64,000 bases of DNA from Nocardia xishanensis NBRC 101358 (GCF_001613365.1 NZ_BDCF01000020.1:1-64000), one strand, 5' to 3'. Shown: positions 8,749 through 17,679, numbered from the stretch's first letter. Notes: generated by a model not told the origin, from the sequence alone. Program-made: numbers and translations.

Positions 8749-8802
8749 CATTAGTTCTAGCGGATGTTCTTCTAATGTGTCAACTCGAAGATGTACCATT
8801 AG
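8749..8802. promoter_or_regulatory. CATTAG/CTAATG repeats in divergent promoter
   Basis: Three copies of one hexamer occur in the 84-bp gap between the hydrolase and CGNR genes: CATTAG at 8749-8754, its complement CTAATG at 8772-8777, and CATTAG at 8797-8802. The last overlaps TACCAT (8794-8799), which lies 6 nt before the GTG at 8806. The arrangement suggests an operator for one or both genes. Confidence 0.4.
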
Positions 8803-8805
8803 GAG

Positions 8806-9360
8806 GTGACCGAAACGACTCCGCTGATCGGCGAGCCCTTGGCGCTGGACCTGGTCAACACCCGACCGCTCGGCACGGATCTGCTCGCCACCACCGAACA
8901 GTTGGCGGACTGGCTCGCCCGCGAATCGGAGCGCCACCCCGAACTGGCGCTCGACCGGCCCACGCCCGCCGACCTGGCTGCCGTGCACGACGTGCGCGAT
9001 CGGATCGCCGCCGTCCTGGACGCGATATTGCACGACCGACGCCCGCCCGCCGCGGCGCTGCGCGCGCTCACCGCGGCGCAGGCCGCCGCCCCGGCCGTCC
9101 GCCGGCTCGACTGGGACGGCGCCGCCGTCGTCACCACACCGCACCGCGACGGCCCGCCCGCCGCACGCCTGTCGGCGGTCCTCGCCGAGGCCGCGGCCGA
9201 CCTGCTGACCGACCCGGCCCTCGCCAAACTCAAATGCTGCGAGGCGGACGACTGCGCGCTCCTCTTCCTGCCCGCCCACCCGAAACGCCGGTGGTGTTCC
9301 CCCGAACGCTGCGGCAACCGGGTTCGCGTGGCGCGCTACTACCGCAAGCACAAGGAATAA
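8806..9360 (+). CDS. CGNR zinc-finger / ABATE-domain protein
   Basis: A 184-residue protein with an N-terminal ABATE-like helical domain (starting PLALDLVNT) and a C-terminal CGNR zinc finger. The finger shows CCEADDCALLF and WCSPERCGNRVRVARYYRKHK, giving the expected cysteines and the signature C-G-N-R. Such proteins are stress-related putative transcription regulators in actinomycetes. GTG 8806 is preceded by TTAGGAG, which can act as a Shine-Dalgarno, and by a TACCAT hexamer. It is divergent from the hydrolase at 7858, its likely target. Confidence 0.9.
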   Translation: MTETTPLIGEPLALDLVNTRPLGTDLLATTEQLADWLARESERHPELALDRPTPADLAAVHDVRDRIAAVLDAILHDRRPPAAALRALTAAQAAAPAVRRLDWDGAAVVTTPHRDGPPAARLSAVLAEAAADLLTDPALAKLKCCEADDCALLFLPAHPKRRWCSPERCGNRVRVARYYRKHKE

Positions 9361-9433
9361 GCTTGCGCGCGAGCAAATCGCCGGATGGTTTCCCGCCTGC
9401 ACTCGACAGCGGGCGCGGTCCGGGTGGGCGCAG

Positions 9434-9439
9434 TAGGCT
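9434..9439 (+). promoter_or_regulatory. -10 element TAGGCT, leaderless
   Basis: TAGGCT lies 6 nt before ATG 9446, and no ribosome binding site is present. Confidence 0.5.
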
Positions 9440-9445
9440 CGCGAC

Positions 9446-11239
9446 ATGGCCGTACTGCGGTGGCGGGTGGCTGCCGGGATCCTGTCCGCCGGGCTGACGC
9501 TCGGTGTGGCGGAACTGCTCGCGGCGTTCATTCGGCCAGAAAGCGCGCCGATCCACGTACTCGGCTCGACGGTTGTCGACCACACCCCCGACGGCTTGCG
9601 CGAATGGGCGATCAGCACGTTCGGCACGGCCGACAAGACGGTGCTGTTCGTCTGCATGGGTGTCGTCGCCGCCTGCGTCGCGGGTCTGGCGGGCGCCCTC
9701 GAACGTGTCGATCGCGCGACAGGCTCCACGCTGCTCGTCTTCTTCGGCTTGCTCGCCGCCTTCGTCGCGGCGGGCCGCTACGGGTTCCTCGCGGCCGTAC
9801 CGATCGTAATCGGCGTCGCCGCAGGCGTTTACGCGCTCCGCGTGCTGACCGAGCGAATCGCGGAAGCGTTCCCCGGCGCGGCACCCGAACAGCCTCCACC
9901 GGACGCGCCGCCTTCCGGTCGCATGACCCCTGCCACGGCATCGGCGCCAGGCGACACCGGATCCCGTGCGGCACCGGAAACCTCTGGCTCCCAGGCCCAG
10001 CCGGATGCCGCAGCAACGCACACGGCTACGCCCGCGCCGACGACGGGCGCTGCCGGCGAACCCCGTACCGGCATCGCCGCGACCGCGGGATCGCCCGGAA
10101 GCGCTGCCGAACCACGGACCGAAGCGGATGCGGGGACGGGTTCGGCACGGTCCGGACCCATCACCACGGGCCCGCCGCGGCGAGAACTGTTGCGGGACAT
10201 GGCGATCACCGGCGGCTTGGCTTTGCTGGCCGGGGTGGGCGGGCGGCTGTGGAGTGCGCGGCGCGGGGACGTCTCGGGTGAGCGCGCGGCGGTGCTGCTG
10301 CCGCAGCCGAGCGAGCCCGCGATCTCGTTGCTGCCGGACGCCGATCTGCGCGTGCCCGGGCTGACGCCGTACATCACCCCCAACGACGACTTCTACCGGA
10401 TCGATACCGCGCTCTTCCTGCCGCAGGTCTCGATCGAGGACTGGTCGCTGCGCATCCACGGCATGGTGGATCGCGAGATTCTCATCGGCTGGGGCGATCT
10501 CGCGCGGCGGCCGGTGGTTGAACGGCTGGTGACGCTGGCCTGCGTGTCCAATCCGGTGAACGGCGACCTCGTCGGCAACGCGCTGTGGCGCGGCTATCGT
10601 CTCGACGAACTGCTCGCCGAGGCCGGACCGCATCCCGACGCCGACATGGTGCTCTCGCGCAGCAAGGACGGCTGGACGTCGGGCACCCCGCTCGCCGCCC
10701 TCACCGACGGCCGCGACGCCCTGCTCGCGGTGGGCATGAACGGCGAACCGCTGCCGGTGGCGCACGGCTATCCGGCCCGCCTGGTGGTGCCGGGCCTGTA
10801 CGGCTACGTCTCGGCCACCAAGTGGGTGACCGAACTGGAGGTCACCCGGTTCGACCGTGCCACTGCCTACTGGACCCGCCGCGGTTGGTCGGCCCTCGGC
10901 CCGATCAAGACCGGCACCCGGATCGACACGCCGCGCGGCCGCGCCCGCCGACCGGCGGGCCGCATTCCCATCGCTGGCGTGGCGTGGGCCCAGCACCGCG
11001 GCATCACCGCCGTCGAAGTGCAGATAGACGACGGCGACTGGCGCCCCGCCCGCCTGTCCACCGAACAGTCCATCGACACCTGGCGCCAGTGGGTCTACGA
11101 CTGGGACGCCACGCCCGGCACCCACACCATCCGCGCCCGCTCCACCGACGGCACCGGCGAAGTCCAAACCGCCGAACGCCGCGACGTCATCCCCGACGGC
11201 GCCACCGGCCACCCCACCCTCACCATCCAAATCGGTTGA
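9446..11239 (+). CDS. membrane-anchored molybdopterin-dependent oxidoreductase (sulfite-oxidase fold)
   Basis: A 597-residue protein in two parts. The N-terminal ~130 residues hold several hydrophobic helices (around 5-28, 66-88, 97-112 and 115-132), followed by a Pro/Ala/Thr/Gly-rich linker to about 245 and another hydrophobic stretch. The rest is a sulfite-oxidase-type Mo-pterin domain: VTLACVSNPVNG carries the cysteine expected to bind molybdenum, then a Mo-co dimerisation domain ending near the C-terminus (VQIDDGDWRPA). It should sit on the outer face of the membrane. The electron acceptor and substrate are unknown. It is a single-gene unit. Confidence 0.88.
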   Translation: MAVLRWRVAAGILSAGLTLGVAELLAAFIRPESAPIHVLGSTVVDHTPDGLREWAISTFGTADKTVLFVCMGVVAACVAGLAGALERVDRATGSTLLVFFGLLAAFVAAGRYGFLAAVPIVIGVAAGVYALRVLTERIAEAFPGAAPEQPPPDAPPSGRMTPATASAPGDTGSRAAPETSGSQAQPDAAATHTATPAPTTGAAGEPRTGIAATAGSPGSAAEPRTEADAGTGSARSGPITTGPPRRELLRDMAITGGLALLAGVGGRLWSARRGDVSGERAAVLLPQPSEPAISLLPDADLRVPGLTPYITPNDDFYRIDTALFLPQVSIEDWSLRIHGMVDREILIGWGDLARRPVVERLVTLACVSNPVNGDLVGNALWRGYRLDELLAEAGPHPDADMVLSRSKDGWTSGTPLAALTDGRDALLAVGMNGEPLPVAHGYPARLVVPGLYGYVSATKWVTELEVTRFDRATAYWTRRGWSALGPIKTGTRIDTPRGRARRPAGRIPIAGVAWAQHRGITAVEVQIDDGDWRPARLSTEQSIDTWRQWVYDWDATPGTHTIRARSTDGTGEVQTAERRDVIPDGATGHPTLTIQIG

Positions 11240-11342
11240 CGCCGAGCACGACGCCCTGGGCGTTCATCGAAAGCGATAGCGTTCGCCGAATGCATCCGGA
11301 TAGGGTCTGAGCAGGTAGTTGGCCCGATCCCAAGGAGCGCAC

Positions 11343-11966
11343 ATGTCCGCGATCTTCGACTGGGCGAAGTCCGAGAACCTACAGCCGGAGCCGATCACGC
11401 TGGAGATCTGGCGCGAACTGCCCGAAGACTTCTGCCGCCAGGTGGAATTGGTAAACGGCGAGGCGGTGCGCGCCGAATCGCCGAATCGACAGCACCAGAA
11501 GGCCGCTCGACGACTGGCCGAGCTGCTCGAAACGGCCGCCGAACAGCACATCGATCGATACCAAGACGGCTGCCTGGATGTGGACACCGACTTCGACGTC
11601 GTACTGTGGGAGCTTCCGAAGGCCACGGTCCGCCGACCCGATGTTGCCCTCTACGAATGCGCCCCCGATGAATTGCGGCCGCTACCGGCGTCCATGGTCC
11701 TCATCGCGGTAGAAGTTGTGTCACCGGGCAGCGAGAAGATCGACATCGCTCAGAAGAAGGCCGATTACGCGCTGGCGGGAATTCCCTGGTACTGGATCGT
11801 CTGGATCGCGGACAATCGCGTCGATTCGATCGAAGTGTTCGTGCTGGATCACGCACTGACGCAGTATCGGCCGCACGTCGTGCTGGAGCCGGGCGGTGGC
11901 GAGATCGTCGACATGCCGGTGCGGTTGAAGGTCGATTGGAACCGGCTCTCCGGACTGGTGCGCTGA
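11343..11966 (+). CDS. Uma2-family (PD-(D/E)XK-like) protein
   Basis: A 207-residue protein of the Uma2 family, a restriction-endonuclease-like fold. The core motifs are RRPDVALYE, AVEVVSPGSEKID and QKKADYALAGIPWYWIV, giving D, E-x-x and K positions typical of PD-(D/E)XK enzymes. ATG 11343 is preceded by AAGGAG, so it is preferred over the upstream in-frame codon at 11319. Uma2 genes are numerous in actinobacteria and cyanobacteria and their role is mostly unknown. A perfect hairpin follows directly after the stop. Confidence 0.88.
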   Translation: MSAIFDWAKSENLQPEPITLEIWRELPEDFCRQVELVNGEAVRAESPNRQHQKAARRLAELLETAAEQHIDRYQDGCLDVDTDFDVVLWELPKATVRRPDVALYECAPDELRPLPASMVLIAVEVVSPGSEKIDIAQKKADYALAGIPWYWIVWIADNRVDSIEVFVLDHALTQYRPHVVLEPGGGEIVDMPVRLKVDWNRLSGLVR

Positions 11967-11997
11967 AGGCCGCATCCCCGGTGTCGGGATGCGGCCT
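11967..11997. terminator. bidirectional intrinsic terminator
   Basis: Perfect 12-bp arms AGGCCGCATCCC and GGGATGCGGCCT with a 7-nt loop start at the base after the Uma2-family stop codon and end 10 bp before the stop of the convergent MFS gene. Confidence 0.85.
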
Positions 11998-12007
11998 CGG
12001 GCGACGC

Positions 12008-13489
12008 TCAGGCCGAGACGCTGTCGGTCTTGGTGAGTTCGATGCCCGCGCCCGCGGGGGCGGCGGCGCCGTGGCGGACGAAGAGGGCCGAGGCCACGAC
12101 GCCGACAAGCAGGATGGCAGCGGGCAGCAGCATTGATTCGCCGAGGGCGGTGCTGAATTCGCTGAGGATCTGCGGCGGGATGGGGCCGTTGCCGACGCCT
12201 TCCGCGGTGGGCGCGCCGCCCGCGAGCCCGTTCGCGGACAACCGGGCCGCGATGAGCGCGCTGATGGCGGCGCTACCGAGCACCGAACCGACCTGGCGGG
12301 TGGTGTTGTAGACGCCGGCGCCCGCGCCCGCCTGGTGCACGGCCAGGTTGTGGGTGGCGGTGGAGGCCAGCGGGGCCCAGATGCAGGCGTTGGCGAAACC
12401 GGCGAGCGCGGCGGACGCCAGGAACCACGCGATGTTGGAATCCGGCGTCATGATCGCCGACCACCAGAAGATCGACACCGCGAACAGCGCGAAGCCGGCG
12501 GTCGGGACGATGCGCGGATGCAGCCGATCGGCGAACTTGCCGACCAGCGGCGCGGCGAAACCGGTGACGATCGCCATCGGCGCGAACACCAGCGCCGACC
12601 TGGTCGGCGACATCTCGCGCACCGCCTGCAGGTAGAAGTACGCGGGCACCATCACCGAGACGACCGTGGCGCCCATCGCGGCGATGGCCACGTTCGACAG
12701 CGCGAAGTTGCGGTCGCGGAACAGGCCGAGCGGCACCAGCGGCTCGCCGGTGTTGCGCGCCTGGTTCACCACGAACAGGCCGAGCACGATCAGGCCCGCG
12801 GCGATCGTCAGCCAGATACGCGCCGACCAGTCGTAGCTGTTGCCCTCCTGAATGCCGAACACCAGCAGGAACATGCCGATGCCGCTGAGCACGACGCCGG
12901 GGATGTCGAACTTGTGCGGGTGGGTGGGCAGCGCGGGCACCAGCCAGACCGCGAGCGCGAAGGCGACGATGCCGACCGGCACGTTGACGATGAAGATCCA
13001 CTCCCAGCTCAGCCCGTCGACCAGCACGCCGCCGAGGATCGGGCCGACCAGGGTGGCAAGACCCGCGACGCCGCCCCACAGACCCATGGCCGCGCCGCGC
13101 CGGTCCGGCGGGAAGGTTCGGGTGATCACCGCCATGGTCTGCGGCGTCATGAGCGCGGCGCCGAGGCCCTGCACGGCGCGCGCGGCGATCAGCATGGCGA
13201 TGGTCTGCGACAGCCCGCACCACAGCGACGCGGCGGTGAAGACCGCGAGGCCGGCGAGGTAGATGTTCTTGGGGCCGTAGCGATCACCGAGCCTTCCGGT
13301 GACGAGCAGCGGAACGGCATAGGTGAGCAGGTAGGCGCTGGTGACCCAGATGACCTGGGAGATGTCGGCCTGTAGGTCGCGCATGATCGCGGGGTTGGCG
13401 ACCGCGACGATGGTCATGTCCAACAGGATCATGAAGAAGCCGACGACCAGCGCGAACAGCGCCAGCCACGGATTGCGTTGGGTGGGCAT
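12008..13489 (-). CDS. MFS drug-efflux transporter (DHA2/EmrB type)
   Basis: A 493-residue, about 14-helix major facilitator of the EmrB/QacA drug:H+ antiporter family. The first helix (LALFALVVGFFMILLDMTIV), motif A (GRLGDRYGPKNIY), the RAVQGLGAALM helix and the motif C region (GLATLVGPILGGVL) are visible. It exports small toxic molecules from the cell. A PadR-family regulator gene lies 46 bp upstream on the same strand, so the pair forms a repressor-pump operon. Confidence 0.93.
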   Translation of the reverse strand: MPTQRNPWLALFALVVGFFMILLDMTIVAVANPAIMRDLQADISQVIWVTSAYLLTYAVPLLVTGRLGDRYGPKNIYLAGLAVFTAASLWCGLSQTIAMLIAARAVQGLGAALMTPQTMAVITRTFPPDRRGAAMGLWGGVAGLATLVGPILGGVLVDGLSWEWIFIVNVPVGIVAFALAVWLVPALPTHPHKFDIPGVVLSGIGMFLLVFGIQEGNSYDWSARIWLTIAAGLIVLGLFVVNQARNTGEPLVPLGLFRDRNFALSNVAIAAMGATVVSVMVPAYFYLQAVREMSPTRSALVFAPMAIVTGFAAPLVGKFADRLHPRIVPTAGFALFAVSIFWWSAIMTPDSNIAWFLASAALAGFANACIWAPLASTATHNLAVHQAGAGAGVYNTTRQVGSVLGSAAISALIAARLSANGLAGGAPTAEGVGNGPIPPQILSEFSTALGESMLLPAAILLVGVVASALFVRHGAAAPAGAGIELTKTDSVSA

Positions 13490-13535
13490 GAATGTCGTTC
13501 CTATCCGGGAAGTTCGGTGTGAGCGATCGGAGCGG

Positions 13536-14216
13536 TCACGTCGCCGCTCCGGCCGAGCGCCGCGGCACGGGCGGCGTCTCCGGGTGGTCGTTGTCGGCCC
13601 ATGGGTGTTCGGGTCCGGCCAGCCGCGTGCCGGTGTGCTGGTCGAACTCCTCCCACTCCAGTACGCCGCGGGACAATTCGCCGAGGAAGCCGGTCAACCA
13701 GGTGAGCTCGGCCGCGATCGTGGTGCGCAAGTAGGGCAGCACGATCCAGTAACGACGCTCCACCTCGTGGGTGCGCGCCCAGTCGGTCATGGTGTCGAGG
13801 TCTTCGAGATCACGCTCGAGGTGGGCGACGCGTTCGCGCACCAGCGCGAGCACATCGTCCTTCGGCAGGTTGTGCGCTTCGGCGAGCGCGACGGGGAACA
13901 GCGGATACTCCCGCTGCGGATAGCGCAGGATCTCGGCGACCCTGGCTCGCAGCGCGTCCCGGCCGGACGCGGTGATCCGGTAAGTGGTGCGTTCCGGGCG
14001 GTTGCCCGCGCGGTCGACGCCCTCGGCGCGCACCAGGTCTTGCTCGGCCAGCCGGGTGACGGTGTGGTAAAGCGAGCCGGGCCGCAGCTTGACCAGCAGA
14101 TCCTCACCGCGCCGCAGCAGCAGCTGAAACATCTCGTACGGATGCATCGGCCGCTCCTCGAGCAGCGCGAGCACGGAGACCGCCAACGCGGTCAACGCCG
14201 GACGCGCCTGCCCCAT
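13536..14216 (-). CDS. PadR-family transcriptional regulator
   Basis: A 226-residue PadR-type regulator. The winged helix (about residues 8-90) shows ALLEERPMHPYEMFQLL, RPGSLYHTVTRLAEQDLV and TTYRITASGRDAL; the rest is the helical C-terminal dimerisation domain of the PadR/AphA group. ATG 14216 is supported by a GGGAGGTGA ribosome site; the longer upstream frame is not needed. It precedes the MFS pump on the same strand and most likely represses the pair until a substrate of the pump binds. A near-perfect 18-bp palindrome lies about 110 bp upstream. Confidence 0.92.
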   Translation of the reverse strand: MGQARPALTALAVSVLALLEERPMHPYEMFQLLLRRGEDLLVKLRPGSLYHTVTRLAEQDLVRAEGVDRAGNRPERTTYRITASGRDALRARVAEILRYPQREYPLFPVALAEAHNLPKDDVLALVRERVAHLERDLEDLDTMTDWARTHEVERRYWIVLPYLRTTIAAELTWLTGFLGELSRGVLEWEEFDQHTGTRLAGPEHPWADNDHPETPPVPRRSAGAAT

Positions 14217-14323
14217 GCAATCACCTCCCAGTGAAATCACCCCCCGCCGCACCGCGGGAGCCGGGTTGCCGGACCCTTCGACCGCGAAACGGTAGTCGCT
14301 GGCTCCGACATACTCCGTACCAA

Positions 14324-14341
14324 ATACTCCACGTGGAATAT
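14324..14341. promoter_or_regulatory. candidate PadR operator palindrome
   Basis: ATACTCCACGTGGAATAT is an 18-bp palindrome with one mismatched pair. ATACTCC also occurs at 14310-14316, 14 bp away in direct orientation. It lies upstream of padR and is the most palindromic element in this gap. Confidence 0.5.
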
Positions 14342-14467
14342 ACGGCCCGGAACTCAGCCGCGACAAGAGTGTGCGGCGCCGGTCAACGCGTGATGAGCGC
14401 CACGATCACGACTCGATGGCAATCACGAACTCCGCGTGGCACGCCGATAGACGACCCCGCCCGGAAC

Positions 14468-15355
14468 CTACAACCCGTGGTTGTCCAGCCACGCGCGCGC
14501 GACCTCACCGGCCGCGGCCCCGTCGCGGACCCGGCGGATCATGTCGACCAACTCGTCCGTCGTCAGTTCCCCCGCAACGTAATTCAGCTTCCGTATGCGC
14601 TGATCGTCGAGCAGTCCCTTGCGGAACACCGGGATCACGTTCTCCGCGCGCAGCGCGTACTCGCTGTCGGGCAATACCGTGAGCCCCTCGGCGGCCGATG
14701 TGGTGAGCGCGGAGGGACCGCCGACCACACCGACTTGGACCGTGTTGTCCAGCAAGGCATTTCGCAGCGCGGCCGCATCGGGCAACGGCGTCTCGTCCGC
14801 GAAGTCGCAGCCCGTCACCGGCGCGGCGCCCTGGCCGCGCAGCGCCTCCGGCGCGGGAGCCAGCCCCGCGCGAAGTTCGGCGCAGCGCGGGACGAGTTCG
14901 GTCACGGAATCCAGATCGTCCCGGCGCGCGGCCTCCGCGGTGACCAGCACCCGCGGCCGCAGATCGGTGCCGTCGGCCGGATCCGAGACGACCAACCCCT
15001 CAGGCAGCGAGCGGTTCAGAGCCTCGATCACGGCGGATGGCGTGCGCGCCGACGACCCGCTGTCGAAGAAGGCCAGCAGAGCGCCGCTGTGCTCGCCGAC
15101 CAGCGCGACCCGGCCCGCGTCGAGCGCGGCCAGATAGTCGGCTCGCTGCCCGAGCTGCGGCTGCACGGCGACCTTCAGCCCGGTCCTGGCCAGCGCGCCC
15201 GCGTAGACCTCGGCGAGCACCCGCGATTCGATCGCGTCGCCCGCGCCGACGACGAAGGCGGGGCCGGGATCGTCGTTACCGCAGGACACGACGGCCGCCG
15301 CGGCCGCGACGACCAATACCCGGGCCAGCACCCGCCTCGACGCGGCCAACACCAT
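14468..15355 (-). CDS. osmoprotectant-type ABC substrate-binding lipoprotein, divergent copy
   Basis: A 295-residue lipoprotein of the ProX/OpuAC-like substrate-binding family. The signal peptide ends in a lipobox-like AAVVSC (Cys about 25), followed by VVGAGDAIESRVLAEVYA, which aligns with the opening of the second binding protein (VGSANFPESETIANVYA). The C-terminus (LNYVAGELTTDELVDMIRRV) also matches the family. It is transcribed away from the importer operon at 15492. It could be an alternative binding protein for the same permease or a sensor. It is shorter and more diverged than the operon copy. Confidence 0.85.
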   Translation of the reverse strand: MVLAASRRVLARVLVVAAAAAVVSCGNDDPGPAFVVGAGDAIESRVLAEVYAGALARTGLKVAVQPQLGQRADYLAALDAGRVALVGEHSGALLAFFDSGSSARTPSAVIEALNRSLPEGLVVSDPADGTDLRPRVLVTAEAARRDDLDSVTELVPRCAELRAGLAPAPEALRGQGAAPVTGCDFADETPLPDAAALRNALLDNTVQVGVVGGPSALTTSAAEGLTVLPDSEYALRAENVIPVFRKGLLDDQRIRKLNYVAGELTTDELVDMIRRVRDGAAAGEVARAWLDNHGL

Positions 15356-15491
15356 CCTGCGACACCAACTCTCCGAAGACGACTACAGCCGACAGAAATA
15401 CCCGGATGCGGGCAGTATGGACAAGCAGAATGTACCGGTGCCGCTTCGGCCTCGGCCGCACGCACCGTCCGCATCCGCCGGAAGGACCCCC

Positions 15492-16475
15492 GTGAAGACC
15501 ACGATCACTCCCGCTGCCGGGCGGTCGGCGCTGCGGCTCGCGCTGCGCGCCTCCCGGCTCCTCGCCGCGGCGACACTCCTTGCCGTCGGCATGATCCTGT
15601 CGGCCTGCGGCGATTCCGATCCGCTCGCCGCGGACGGCGACTGCGCGGGCGAGGGCCTGATCGTCGGCTCGGCGAACTTCCCGGAATCCGAGACGATCGC
15701 CAACGTGTACGCGGAGGTGTTGCGGGTCAACGGCTTCCAGGTGGACAACCGGCTCGGCATCGGCAGCCGCGAGGCCTACATCCCGGCGCTGCGCCAGTGC
15801 GCGATCTCGGTGATCCCGGAGTACACCGGCAACCTGCTCCAGTACCTCGACAAGGACGCGACCGCGACCAGCTCCGCCGACGTCGAGGCCGCGCTGGCGG
15901 GCGCGCTCGGCCCCCAGCTGGCCACCGCGGCGCCCGCGTCCGGACAGGACTCCGACGCGGTGGTGGTCACCCGAGCCACCGCGGAGCGCTGGAACTTGCG
16001 CACCATCGCCGATCTCGCGCCGCATTCGGCCGAGGTGAAATTCGGCGCGCCGGCGGAATTCCAGGAACGCCAGGGCGGGCTGCCCGGGCTGAAGGAGAAC
16101 TACGGCCTCGACATCGCCGCCGCCAACTTCGTCCGGATCGCCGACGGCGGCGGCCCGGTGACCGTGCGCGCGCTGGTCGAGGGCCAGGTCACCGCGGCCA
16201 ATATCTTCACCACCTCCCCCGCCATCGCCGAGAACGATCTCGTCGTGCTGGCCGACCCGAAGCACAACTTCCCGGCGCAGAACGTGATTCCGCTGTTCAA
16301 CGCCGCCAAGAAGTCCGACAAGGCGATCGCCGCGCTGAACGCGGTCTCGGCGAAGCTCACCACCGAGCAGCTGATCGAGCTGAACACGGCGGTCTCGGGC
16401 AGCAGCAAGACCGAGCCCGCGGCGGCCGCCAAGGCGTGGGTCGCCGCGCAGGGGCTGAACACACCGGTCGGGTGA
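15492..16475 (+). CDS. proX: osmoprotectant ABC transporter substrate-binding lipoprotein
   Basis: A 327-residue lipoprotein: signal peptide ending MILSACG, then the ProX-type domain (IVGSANFPESETIANVYAEV, IPEYTGNLLQYLD, NVIPLFN). It should bind glycine betaine, choline or a similar quaternary amine outside the membrane and deliver it to the permeases encoded downstream. GTG 15492 with GGAAGGA upstream is a better start than 15417. It is the first gene of proX-proV-proW-proZ. The ligand is inferred from family. Confidence 0.9.
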   Translation: MKTTITPAAGRSALRLALRASRLLAAATLLAVGMILSACGDSDPLAADGDCAGEGLIVGSANFPESETIANVYAEVLRVNGFQVDNRLGIGSREAYIPALRQCAISVIPEYTGNLLQYLDKDATATSSADVEAALAGALGPQLATAAPASGQDSDAVVVTRATAERWNLRTIADLAPHSAEVKFGAPAEFQERQGGLPGLKENYGLDIAAANFVRIADGGGPVTVRALVEGQVTAANIFTTSPAIAENDLVVLADPKHNFPAQNVIPLFNAAKKSDKAIAALNAVSAKLTTEQLIELNTAVSGSSKTEPAAAAKAWVAAQGLNTPVG

Positions 16476-16509
16476 TCCGGCAGGGGTGATCGGAAGCGGG
16501 AGGGCAGCG

Positions 16510-17679
16510 GTGTCGGACATCGAGTTCCACGGGATCAGTAAGACCTATCCGGACGGCACGCACGCCGTCACCGACCTGGATCTGCGCATCGAATCGGGGG
16601 CGTTCACCGTGTTCGTCGGGCCGTCCGGCTGCGGAAAGACCACATCGCTGCGGATGATCAACCGGATGATCCAGCCCACCTCCGGCAGCATCACCATTGC
16701 CGGACAAGACATCTCGACAGTGGATCCGGTGCGGCTCCGGCTCGGCATCGGCTACGTGATCCAGAGCGGCGGCCTGCTGCCGCACCGCACCGTGCTCGAC
16801 AATGTCGCGACCGTGCCGGTGCTGCGCGGCGATTCGCGCCGGGTGGCGCGCAAGGCGGCGCTCGAGGTCTTGGACCGGGTCGGCCTGGATCGCGGCCTGG
16901 CCGATCGCTATCCCGCTCAGCTTTCCGGCGGTCAACAGCAGCGGGTTGGCGTTGCGCGTGCACTGGCCGCCGACCCGCCGATCCTACTGATGGACGAGCC
17001 CTTCAGCGCCGTCGACCCGGTGGTGCGGGCCGAATTGCAGACCGAAATGCAGCGGCTGCAAGCCGAATTGCACAAGACCATCGTATTCGTCACCCACGAC
17101 ATCGACGAGGCCGTCACCCTCGGCGACCGGGTCGCGGTGTTCGGCAGGGCGGGCGTGCTCCAGCAGTACGACCCGCCGCAGCGCGTCCTGTCGGGGCCCG
17201 CAACGAGTTTCGTCGCCGAATTCGTCGGGCGCGATCGAGGTTATCGCGGCCTTTCCTTCCGCTCCGCCGATGATGTTCCGCTGCAAGAGATTCCGACCGC
17301 GACCGCAGGCGCAGTCGGTGCGCTGCGGCTGAAGCGGGGCGACTGGATTCTGGTTGTCGACGAAGCGGCCAAACCGCTCGGGTGGGTCGACGCGACCGGC
17401 GTGGCAATGCGGCGCGCGGGCAAGCCGCTGGAGGACTGTATGGCGGCGGGCGGATCGCTGTTCACGCCCGCGGGCGATCTGCGCCAGGCGTTGGACGCCG
17501 CGATCTCCTCGCCGTCCGGAATCGGTGTGGTCGTGGACGATTCGGGACGCGTGCGGGGCGGAGTGGTGGCCACAGAGGTGATCGCCCAGCTGGCCAAGCA
17601 GCGTGGCGCCGAAGACGCCGAGCGCAGCAGGCTCGCCGGAGAACGGAAAGGCTCCGACAGCGACGGGACGGAGTCGTGA
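16510..17679 (+). CDS. proV: osmoprotectant ABC transporter ATPase
   Basis: A 389-residue ABC ATPase of the OpuCA/ProV type. Walker A GPSGCGKTTS, signature LSGGQQQRVG, Walker B ILLMDEPFSAVDP and the switch His in FVTHDIDEAV are intact. After about residue 240 a CBS-like regulatory tail follows (DWILVVDEAAKPLGWVD and GIGVVVDDSGRVRGGV), typical of osmoprotectant importers that sense ionic strength. GTG 16510 is preceded by GGGAGGG. It is followed by an 18-codon frame linking it to the first permease. Confidence 0.92.
   Translation: MSDIEFHGISKTYPDGTHAVTDLDLRIESGAFTVFVGPSGCGKTTSLRMINRMIQPTSGSITIAGQDISTVDPVRLRLGIGYVIQSGGLLPHRTVLDNVATVPVLRGDSRRVARKAALEVLDRVGLDRGLADRYPAQLSGGQQQRVGVARALAADPPILLMDEPFSAVDPVVRAELQTEMQRLQAELHKTIVFVTHDIDEAVTLGDRVAVFGRAGVLQQYDPPQRVLSGPATSFVAEFVGRDRGYRGLSFRSADDVPLQEIPTATAGAVGALRLKRGDWILVVDEAAKPLGWVDATGVAMRRAGKPLEDCMAAGGSLFTPAGDLRQALDAAISSPSGIGVVVDDSGRVRGGVVATEVIAQLAKQRGAEDAERSRLAGERKGSDSDGTES

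Noticed and set aside
8722..9729. N-terminal extension of the alpha/beta hydrolase frame
   Set aside because: The frame is open to 9729 but is antisense to the CGNR gene; the hydrolase fold starts at MFELPRIEH with ATG 8721.
9230..11230. Minus-strand open frame of 666 codons
   Set aside because: Antisense to the molybdopterin oxidoreductase, with skewed His/Arg/Gly/Ala composition and no recognisable domain.
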